This document shows, piece by piece, positions 16,078 to 21,720 of a stretch of 39,531 bases of DNA. Under the pieces are notes generated by a model. That model saw only the letters and a program-made list of their open reading frames with translations. It did no database searches and had not been told where the DNA came from. This DNA comes from a virus, in IMG/VR virus record IMGVR_UViG_3300044641_004431, positions 1 through 39,531 of that record. One strand, 5' to 3'. The translations under genes and the position numbers were made by a program. Position 1 is the stretch's first letter, and each line of letters opens with the position of its first letter.

Positions 16078-16598
16078 TGGGAACTAAAAATAAAAAAGGA
16101 CCATTAGGCCAAGATGCATCACACATGGGAAATCCTATGAAAGCATTTAGAGAAGGTGGTGAAAAAAGAAAAGCAATGTATAAACATGGAGGACATAATC
16201 CACCAAAAGGTTATTTACCTAAAAGATTTATGGGTGGTCCTGAAGATCCTACTAATCCTCAAAGTAATGTAAGTGTTGCAACAGCAGTCACACCATATGA
16301 AACTAAAAAACAAAAAATATTAGGTATCATTCCTACAGGTAATACTGTACAAACTAGATATGGAGAGGAACGTGTTTGGGATAATAATAAGTTTAGTAAT
16401 ACTAACTTTAAAGAAAAACAAGTTTTAGATAAAACAGGTAATATAAAAAAATCTACTAGAACTCCTATGACTGATACATATGCTTGGTCAAAAAAAGTAG
16501 AACCCCATTATGATGCAGGTACTATTCAAAGGAGTGAAGGTACAACTCCTTATTTTCAAAAAAAAGGTGGAATGGTTAAATCTAAAAAGAAAGGATAA
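16077..16598 (+). CDS. GG-motif basic protein (173 aa)
   Basis: A 173-residue low-complexity basic protein with four hydrophobic-x-x-GG-like sites: FREGG (about residue 28), YKHGG (39), RFMGG (54) and FQKKGG (164-165) just before the Lys-rich end MVKSKKKG. The middle (VATAVTPYETKKQKI, VQTRYGEERVWDNNKF) may form strands. Similar C-terminal 'KGG + Lys-rich' endings occur in two other proteins of this cluster, and the motif recurs in the large gene at 35815. It has no catalytic motif. A virion cargo or DNA-binding role is inferred from the cluster. Confidence 0.65.
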   Translation: MGTKNKKGPLGQDASHMGNPMKAFREGGEKRKAMYKHGGHNPPKGYLPKRFMGGPEDPTNPQSNVSVATAVTPYETKKQKILGIIPTGNTVQTRYGEERVWDNNKFSNTNFKEKQVLDKTGNIKKSTRTPMTDTYAWSKKVEPHYDAGTIQRSEGTTPYFQKKGGMVKSKKKG

Positions 16599-16828
16599 TG
16601 GCAATTAAAAAAACAACAACTAAAAAAGCACCAGCTAAAAAAGCAAGTACAACAAGTATATCAATTGGACTTGGTAGTAATAAAGCTGAGATGAGAAAAT
16701 GGGAAGTAGAATCTGCATTAAGTACTTTAAAAAAAGCAGAGGATATCCGTAAGGATAAAAAGATGATGACTGATATTGCAAATCTTGCTAAAGAACAAAT
16801 GAATGTTTTAAAAAACTTCAGTAAGTAA
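16598..16828 (+). CDS. small basic helical protein (76 aa)
   Basis: A 76-residue protein overlapping the previous stop by one base. Residues 1-20 are a histone-tail-like Lys/Ala/Thr run (AIKKTTTKKAPAKKASTT). The rest is helical and charged (EMRKWEVESALSTLKKAEDI, TDIANLAKEQMNVLKNFSK), likely a helical hairpin. The Lys-Ala-Pro pattern of the tail is typical of DNA-condensing proteins such as histone H1 tails, so binding to packaged DNA is plausible. No family name is known to me. Confidence 0.65.
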   Translation: MAIKKTTTKKAPAKKASTTSISIGLGSNKAEMRKWEVESALSTLKKAEDIRKDKKMMTDIANLAKEQMNVLKNFSK

Positions 16829-16830
16829 TT

Positions 16831-17112
16831 ATGGCAAAGTCTCCAGCATGGCAAAGAAAAGAAGGTAAGAATTCAGAAGGAGGTCTTAATGCTAAAGGTG
16901 TTGCAAGTTATAGAAGAGAAAATCCTGGTAGTAACCTTAAGACAGCTGTAACTACTAAACCTTCTAAACTTGATCCAGACAGTAAGTCTGCTAAGAGAAG
17001 AAAAAGTTTCTGTGCTAGGATGAGTGGGATGAAGAAAAAACTAACAAGCTCAAAGACAGCTAATGATCCTAACTCAAGGATCAATAAGTCTTTAAGAAAA
17101 TGGAATTGTTAA
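16831..17112 (+). CDS. conserved small basic phage protein (DUF6321-like)
   Basis: A 93-residue protein with the motifs SPAWQRKEGKNSEGGLNAKG, then ASYRRENPGSNLK, KSAKRRKSFCARMSGMKKKL and TANDPNSRINKSLRKWNC. This pattern (Ala-Trp-Gln-Arg, then Gly-Gly-Leu-Asn-Ala-Lys-Gly, then Lys-Ser-Phe-Cys-Ala-Arg-Met, ending Lys-Trp-x-Cys) belongs to a short basic family found in many environmental phages; I believe it is DUF6321, though I could not check the number. Two Cys and the rich Lys/Arg content suggest nucleic-acid binding. It is probably the best-conserved member of the small-protein cluster. Confidence 0.75.
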   Translation: MAKSPAWQRKEGKNSEGGLNAKGVASYRRENPGSNLKTAVTTKPSKLDPDSKSAKRRKSFCARMSGMKKKLTSSKTANDPNSRINKSLRKWNC

Positions 17113-17122
17113 TTTATATATT

Positions 17123-17458
17123 ATGAAATCAATGAATAAAAAAACTGTTAAGTCAGTTAAAAAAATGAAAGTGGGTGGAACATCTTCATCTAAAGGATTA
17201 TGTCCTGATGGATATTACTGGTCAGTACAAGGATGTCAAGAAAAATTACCAGGGTATAAAAAACCATTTAGTTCAACAAGTTCTAAAATTGGAGCTGGTA
17301 CATTGATTACTGGTCTTGTAGCGGCTGCTACAGAAAAGATTGGAAAAAAAATAAAATCTAATCAAGCTAATAAAAAAGAAGCAGCTGAAATTATGAAAAC
17401 AGTTCAAAAAGCAAATCTTAAGAAAAAAGGTGGTATTATAAAATCTAAAAAGAAATAG
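17123..17458 (+). CDS. GG-motif basic protein with Cys mini-motif (111 aa)
   Basis: A 111-residue protein. TATATTAT (17117-17124) overlaps the first ATG, and an in-frame ATG at 17132 is an alternative start. After a Lys-rich start comes MKVGG, then a mini-motif Cys27-Pro-Asp-Gly-Tyr...Gly37-Cys38. A Gly/Ala/Val helix (about 56-72, SKIGAGTLITGLVAAATEKI) follows that could touch a membrane, then a charged helix, and finally LKKKGGIIKSKKK. The terminal KGG plus Lys ending matches two sister proteins. The C-x-x-G...G-(x)-C unit recurs in the 112-residue neighbour and the large gene at 35815. Confidence 0.65.
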   Translation: MKSMNKKTVKSVKKMKVGGTSSSKGLCPDGYYWSVQGCQEKLPGYKKPFSSTSSKIGAGTLITGLVAAATEKIGKKIKSNQANKKEAAEIMKTVQKANLKKKGGIIKSKKK

Positions 17459-17460
17459 TC

Positions 17461-17799
17461 ATGAAAAAATGTATGTCTGGTTGTGGAGGTAAGATGATGT
17501 CAAATGGTGGTGCTAAAGTTGCCAAAATAAAAAAGATGGCAGCTGGTGGTGCTGCTGGAAAAATGATTCCTTTATATGATAATAATCCTAGAGTCTATAG
17601 TGGTCGTAGTTTAAAAAATGGGGGTTCTGCTTCACTTCCTGTTTGTAAAGGTGGTGATGTAAGAATGCTAGATGGTAGTTGTGGTAAAAGAAAATTTAAA
17701 TCAGGTGGATTTAAAGACTTATCAGGAGATGGTAAGATTACAAAAAAAGATATTTTGATCGGTAGAGGTGTTATTAAAAAAACTACTAAAAAGAAATAA
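17461..17799 (+). CDS. GG-motif basic protein with EF-hand/dockerin-like loop (112 aa)
   Basis: A 112-residue protein with at least five hydrophobic-x-x-GG sites: MSNGG, MAAGG, LKNGG, VCKGG and FKSGG. It has a Cys-rich start (MKKCMSGCGG) and a Cys62...Cys74 mini-motif (CKGGDVRMLDGSC). Residues 86-97 (DLSGDGKITKKD) follow the calcium-binding loop pattern D-x-[ND/S]-x-D-G-x-I-x-x-x-D of EF-hands and dockerins, with Asp86, Ser88, Asp90 and Asp97 as ligands. A Lys-rich end follows. This is the most GG-dense protein of the cluster. Calcium binding is predicted from the motif only. Confidence 0.65.
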   Translation: MKKCMSGCGGKMMSNGGAKVAKIKKMAAGGAAGKMIPLYDNNPRVYSGRSLKNGGSASLPVCKGGDVRMLDGSCGKRKFKSGGFKDLSGDGKITKKDILIGRGVIKKTTKKK

Positions 17800-17801
17800 T
17801 C

Positions 17802-17948
17802 ATGGCTGAAAAGAAGGATAAGAAATGGATACAAAAAGCAGTTAACCCTAAACATAAAGGTTACTGTACTCCAATGTCTAAACCTACTTGTACTCCTAAG
17901 AGAGCAGCACTAGCAAGAACTTTTAAAAAAATGGCTAAAAATAAATAA
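17802..17948 (+). CDS. small basic protein with paired Cys (48 aa)
   Basis: A 48-residue protein: MAEKKDKKWIQKAVNPKHKG, then YCTPMSKPTCTPKRAALART and a Lys-rich end. The WIQKA start and the C-T-P-x6-C-T-P repeat (Cys22, Cys30) are characteristic of tiny basic proteins I recognise from phage structural clusters. The Cys pair may bind metal or form a disulfide. The start lies two bases after the previous stop, and the next gene begins two bases after its stop, so it is part of the same translationally coupled cluster. Confidence 0.7.
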   Translation: MAEKKDKKWIQKAVNPKHKGYCTPMSKPTCTPKRAALARTFKKMAKNK

Positions 17949-17949
17949 C

Positions 17950-18294
17950 ATGAAAAATAAAAAAGAACATCCACTAACTTTTTTTAGAAAAGCTAATGAA
18001 GCTAGACAAAAACTAGTTAAAAAATCTTTTGGTGGTCCTGGATCAGAACTTACAGCTGGTCCTTTGGATGAAAATACTTCAAAATATTTAGATAATAGAT
18101 ATGCAGGTAAATCAAATAATCCTGTCTTAGAAAAAGCTATGAAAACTGATCATGAACGTCTATTTAGAAATCCAGAATTAAGAGATTATTTTAATGCTGG
18201 ACCAATGGTTACTAAAGAAGAGGCTATGACTGTTAAACCTGAGCAGGGTTATAAAAAAGGTGGAACTGTATCAAAAGCTAAAAAAAGAAAATAA
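17950..18294 (+). CDS. GG-motif basic protein (114 aa)
   Basis: A 114-residue protein beginning KNKKEHPLTFFRKANEARQK, then KSFGGPGSELTAGPLD. A charged middle (NPVLEKAMKTDHERLFRNPE) follows, and the end is GYKKGGTVSKAKKRK. The Tyr-Lys-Lys-Gly-Gly followed by a Lys/Arg-rich tail is the same ending as in the 173- and 111-residue proteins of this cluster and almost identical to Tyr153-Gly157 after the SET domain in the gene at 35815. No enzymatic motif is visible. It is likely virion-associated, by context. Confidence 0.65.
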   Translation: MKNKKEHPLTFFRKANEARQKLVKKSFGGPGSELTAGPLDENTSKYLDNRYAGKSNNPVLEKAMKTDHERLFRNPELRDYFNAGPMVTKEEAMTVKPEQGYKKGGTVSKAKKRK

Positions 18295-18297
18295 GTC

Positions 18298-18996
18298 ATG
18301 CTTAATAGTACTATTACCATAAAGATGAAACAAAGGATCAATAAACTTGACAGTCAAGATTATGATAACATAACTTGCTGGCAAATTGTTGAGTCTTTTA
18401 ATAAAGCTCAGGTAGAATGGGTTAGAAGACAACTTCATGGTATTAATATAGTTAAAGAAGGTGATGAACAATCTACTAGAAGAAAAGATGATCTTCAAAA
18501 ATTACTTATACAAGAACCATTAACTTCCGTTAAAAAAGATATTTACTATGAAGGAAACATCCCAGTTGATTATCTTCAATGGAAAAGAGTAGATATTTAT
18601 GCAAATAAAGGTTGTTGTGATAAGAGAAGAATGACAGTATATTTGGCAGAAGAAGGTAATCTTAATCAACTTTTAAGAGATAAATTTAAACAACCTAGTT
18701 TTGATTGGGCTGAAACTTTTGCTACTCTTATTGATAATACAGTTCATGTATATACAAATGGAGAGTTTGATATAGCAGAAACCTATTTGACATATTATAG
18801 ACAACCTACAAAAATTCAAATATTAAACTGTTCAGATCCATATACAGGAGCCATCTCTACTGCAGAAGTAGAATGTGAGTTTAAAGATGATATTATAGAA
18901 TTAATAATAGATGAAGCAGTAAGTATTCTAGCTGGAGACATAGAGTCAGGAAACCAGTTCTCTAGAACACAAGAATCTGCAGAAAGAAGTAACTAA
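18298..18996 (+). CDS. ring-type tail-barrel / connector protein
   Basis: A 232-residue protein. Its N-terminus (QRINKLDSQDYDNITCWQIV, then ESFNKAQVEWVRRQLHG) is a helical signature I associate with a conserved structural protein of crAss-like phages, probably one of the ring proteins that stack below the portal. A beta-rich middle (DYLQWKRVDIYANKGCCDKR, MTVYLAEEGNLNQLL) follows, then an acidic helix near the end (FKDDIIELIIDEAVSILAGD). The end of this layout, an 'E(L/I)I.DEA...' helix, is typical of head-tail adaptor and ring folds. The exact ring number cannot be assigned by eye. Confidence 0.6.
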   Translation: MLNSTITIKMKQRINKLDSQDYDNITCWQIVESFNKAQVEWVRRQLHGINIVKEGDEQSTRRKDDLQKLLIQEPLTSVKKDIYYEGNIPVDYLQWKRVDIYANKGCCDKRRMTVYLAEEGNLNQLLRDKFKQPSFDWAETFATLIDNTVHVYTNGEFDIAETYLTYYRQPTKIQILNCSDPYTGAISTAEVECEFKDDIIELIIDEAVSILAGDIESGNQFSRTQESAERSN

Positions 18997-18998
18997 TT

Positions 18999-19496
18999 AT
19001 GGAAGCAAAACCGAGAATGTTAAAAAGACCAACACAACCAGAAGTTAAGATAACTCAACCTAAATCTGAACCTTCTAAACCACAACCTACTCCAGATACA
19101 GGAGTTGGTGGTAGTTCATTAGATACTATGGTATCTGCATGTGCTTCAGAACTTATGAATGCAAGAAATACTTTTCATAAGTTACATTTAAAAGTAACTG
19201 GTGAAGGATCTTATGCTGCACACAAAGCACTTAATGAATTGTATGATGCACTTCCTGATTTTGTAGATAGTCTAATGGAAGGTTATCAAGGTGCTGCTGA
19301 AAAGATTTTAACTTGTAAAGATGTGGCCCCAAGAACAGTTGATAATGTTTCAGATGGTATTGCTTATCTTAGAGAAATTTATGGAATGATAAATAAATTA
19401 CAAGGAATGTTGCCTTATTCAGAAATAGTAAACAACTTAGATTTAGTAAAGGATGCAATTAACTCTACTAAATATAAATTACTTTTCTTGAAATAA
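18999..19496 (+). CDS. Dps/ferritin-like protein
   Basis: A 165-residue protein: a disordered Pro/Lys-rich start (1-40), then a four-helix pattern. Residues 58-97 (TFHKLHLKVTGEGSYAAHKA, LNELYDALPDFVDSLMEGYQ) place His63, His75, Asp90 and Glu94 with spacings of 12, 15 and 4. That is exactly the spacing of the E. coli Dps ferroxidase ligands His51, His63, Asp78 and Glu82; the Dps Asp67 position is Asn79 here, with Glu80 adjacent. Dps proteins oxidise iron, detoxify peroxide and coat DNA. I recall related phage proteins grouped as a DUF5856-type family. It lies among virion genes, so it may be packaged to protect or compact DNA. Confidence 0.65.
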   Translation: MEAKPRMLKRPTQPEVKITQPKSEPSKPQPTPDTGVGGSSLDTMVSACASELMNARNTFHKLHLKVTGEGSYAAHKALNELYDALPDFVDSLMEGYQGAAEKILTCKDVAPRTVDNVSDGIAYLREIYGMINKLQGMLPYSEIVNNLDLVKDAINSTKYKLLFLK

Positions 19497-19514
19497 TTTG
19501 GATATTTAAAAACT

Positions 19515-19559
19515 TTTTCTTATATTATAGTATATATTTATTAACTAAAACAAAAAACA
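19515..19559 (+). promoter_or_regulatory. candidate promoter and A-rich leader
   Basis: The 63-base gap holds TATATTAT (19521-19528) and, three bases on, TATATTTA (19531-19538). The Shine-Dalgarno-free leader ACTAAAACAAAAAACA follows, directly before the ATG at 19560. The next gene has its own terminator, so a dedicated promoter is likely. The exact element is a guess based on recurrence of TATATTAT before other units. Confidence 0.4.
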
Positions 19560-20879
19560 ATGTCTTATTTTAATCATGCCTTTAGGAAAGTATTTGTAGC
19601 TACAAATGGTATTTCCAATTTAACAGGTCAGTTGGGTACTCCAACTACTGGTAATTTACCGGCAGGTGAAATTACCTTTATTAATCCTGATACTTATCAA
19701 ATTAGTAATACTCCTGATGCAGATTGTTGCACAACAATTATTGCAGCTGGTTCATTACTAACAAATGACAAAATTGGTCCTTTTCACGGAGGATATCAAG
19801 AGTCAAACAAATCAAAAGTGGTTAATGCAAAGTATGTAAATAAACTTTACAGAGGACTTTCAAATGAACCATCAAGATATGTAACTCATGTTGGTACTAC
19901 TCCTTGGACAGTTGCTAATCCACCTTCAAGTGAGAATCCAGGTGAAACTGCAGGTAACTGTTGTAAACCATTCTTATGTGGTGAAACTTACTATCTACGT
20001 TTAGATGTTAAAGGATCTCCTGCATTAAGATTATTGAATCACAACTCTTACTTAACTCTTGAGGCTTATACAGGATGTTGTCCAGATTCTCCAGATGATC
20101 CAGCAATTGCACCTGTAGCAACTGATCCAGTATTAGTATATATTCAGTGGGCAAATCAAATTTTAAGATCTCCATTGATGAATTCATTTGTTTATCCAGT
20201 TGTTATTGATAGTGCATTAGATGCTTGGTATCCTCCAGGAACTCCTGCAGCTACAGTAATTGCATTAGGTGGTGCTGGTACTTGGGATAACTATGTATCT
20301 CCTGCTGGTCCTTATGATGATGTATGTGGAGGTCTTGTATTGAATGGTGCTTATTTTGAAACTAAATTTGAAAACTGTACATTCCAAATAACTGACTTCT
20401 ATGAATTAGAGCCATTAAGAATCTATGCTTCTGAAGTAGATTTAACTGGTTCACCATGTGAATTCAATGGACTTTGTGTTGGTGTAGAATGTTATGGTAA
20501 ACAAGCTAATGGTGTTGGAGAAACTGTAGTAAGAGATGTTATTTTATCTGAATCTTACAGACAAAACTTCTTCCATTCAGATCTACGTATCCGAGAAATT
20601 ACTCAAGGAAATGACTTGTTAAATGCTGCTGGTATTTCAAGAACAGGATATTATGACAGAGTGTACTTACAACATAATGTTCCACGTTTCTACAATCCAA
20701 CTAGTACATTTGATAATGATCAGTATTTGTTAGAATTTATTGTACCAGTAGGGGATCCAGATAGTATCTTTAATACATTAGCACAATGGTTAATTGACTG
20801 TAATTCATCATGTGTTATAGAAGAGGTTACAAATGGTCCAGATTGTACATACTTAGTACCAACTCCATTTGATAATTAA
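19560..20879 (+). CDS. probable abundant virion protein (auxiliary capsid/decoration candidate)
   Basis: A 439-residue protein flanked by a candidate promoter and its own strong terminator, like the major capsid gene, which argues for high expression and a structural role. It starts MSYFNHAFRKVFVATNGISN. It is beta-rich with many Cys in pairs (DADCCTTI, GNCCKPFLCGE, TGCCPDSP, CEFNGLCVGVEC), so metal binding or disulfides could stabilise it. A long domain around residues 185-330 ends with 'LRIYASEVD', typical of tail-tube-like or decoration folds. I cannot match it to a named crAss-like protein by eye. Alternatives are tail hub or major head accessory protein. Confidence 0.6.
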   Translation: MSYFNHAFRKVFVATNGISNLTGQLGTPTTGNLPAGEITFINPDTYQISNTPDADCCTTIIAAGSLLTNDKIGPFHGGYQESNKSKVVNAKYVNKLYRGLSNEPSRYVTHVGTTPWTVANPPSSENPGETAGNCCKPFLCGETYYLRLDVKGSPALRLLNHNSYLTLEAYTGCCPDSPDDPAIAPVATDPVLVYIQWANQILRSPLMNSFVYPVVIDSALDAWYPPGTPAATVIALGGAGTWDNYVSPAGPYDDVCGGLVLNGAYFETKFENCTFQITDFYELEPLRIYASEVDLTGSPCEFNGLCVGVECYGKQANGVGETVVRDVILSESYRQNFFHSDLRIREITQGNDLLNAAGISRTGYYDRVYLQHNVPRFYNPTSTFDNDQYLLEFIVPVGDPDSIFNTLAQWLIDCNSSCVIEEVTNGPDCTYLVPTPFDN

Positions 20880-20899
20880 TCAAACTATAAACAACTCAG

Positions 20900-20936
20900 A
20901 AGGAGAGTGAGAGTTAATCTTTCCTCTCCTTTTTTT
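20900..20936 (+). terminator. rho-independent terminator after the 439-residue virion gene
   Basis: AAGGAGAG (20900-20907) is inverted as CTCTCCTT (20924-20931), giving an 8-base stem with a purine-then-pyrimidine loop, and a T-run continues to 20936. It lies 20 bases after the stop codon and before the next gene at 20948. Confidence 0.85.
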
Positions 20937-20947
20937 ATTATTATACT

Positions 20948-21490
20948 ATGGCAAATCACGTATTAAGTTTAGAAATTCCTACTGTATCAAATCCTTGTGT
21001 AATGAAAATATTTGATACAAGTGTATATTCTCCATTAGTAGGTATAGTTAATCCAATATTATATATAGTAGCTCCAGGATTTAACTACAGAGCTGAAGTA
21101 GCATTTATACCAGATTCTAGTCCTACACTTACAGCATGTGATTTAGGATTTCAAACTGAGAATTGTGATTCAAGTTTTGTAAATTTACCTGATGGAATTT
21201 ATAATATTAAGTATGCAGTTGATCCTGAGTGTAAAGTGTATGTAGAATATAATCACTTAAGAATGACATGTGCACTTAATCATTATGAAAAAATTCTTTG
21301 TAATATTAGTATATCAGATTGTGATCCACCAGCTAAAGTAAAAGATAAGCTGAAACAATTACATTTGATAAAAATGTATTTAGAAGCTGCAGAGGCTAAA
21401 GTAGAAACATGCCATGAGAATCAAGAAGGTATGACTCTCTTTAACTATGCTGTTAAACTTTTAAACAAACTAGATTGTAAAAACTGTTAA
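20948..21490 (+). CDS. conserved phage structural-region protein (180 aa)
   Basis: A 180-residue protein in two parts. The first 110 residues are beta-rich (NHVLSLEIPTVSNPCVMKIF, NYRAEVAFIPDSSP, SFVNLPDGIYNIKYAVDPEC) and look like a small beta-sandwich. The last 65 are helical (KVKDKLKQLHLIKMYLEAAE, then NYAVKLLNKLDCKNC). This two-part form, a strand-rich head and a helical tail ending with Cys, is common among proteins next to the Cys-rich fibres of Bacteroidota phages. It could be a fibre base or chaperone. Function not established. Confidence 0.6.
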   Translation: MANHVLSLEIPTVSNPCVMKIFDTSVYSPLVGIVNPILYIVAPGFNYRAEVAFIPDSSPTLTACDLGFQTENCDSSFVNLPDGIYNIKYAVDPECKVYVEYNHLRMTCALNHYEKILCNISISDCDPPAKVKDKLKQLHLIKMYLEAAEAKVETCHENQEGMTLFNYAVKLLNKLDCKNC

Positions 21491-21510
21491 CCCTTAAAAA
21501 CCAACAAATT

Positions 21511-21720
21511 ATGGCAACATGTTCAAACTGTGGAAAAGGACTATCTTGTGGATGTCAAAAAAGAACTGCATCAGATGGAAAGTCAGTATGTAGTAATTGT
21601 TTATCTAAATATGAAGCTACATTAAAACCAAAACCACAACCAAAACCAACAAGTACAACACCTGAATTAAATGTTTGGGGTAAAGATAGATATAAACATT
21701 TACAAAAATTTATTAAGTAA
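21511..21720 (+). CDS. small zinc-ribbon protein
   Basis: A 69-residue protein with the leader AAAAACCAACAAATT before its ATG. The N-terminal half has CSNCGKGLSCGCQKR followed by SVCSNCLSKYE, giving two C-x-x-C pairs plus C-G-C, a zinc-ribbon or double-knuckle pattern. The C-terminal half is Lys/Pro-rich (KPKPQPKPTSTTPELNVWGK). Its stop overlaps the next start (TAATG), linking it to the big Cys-rich protein. I have seen this small family beside fibre-like genes in phages of Bacteroidota; it may help assemble Cys-rich neighbours. Zinc binding is inferred. Confidence 0.65.
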   Translation: MATCSNCGKGLSCGCQKRTASDGKSVCSNCLSKYEATLKPKPQPKPTSTTPELNVWGKDRYKHLQKFIK

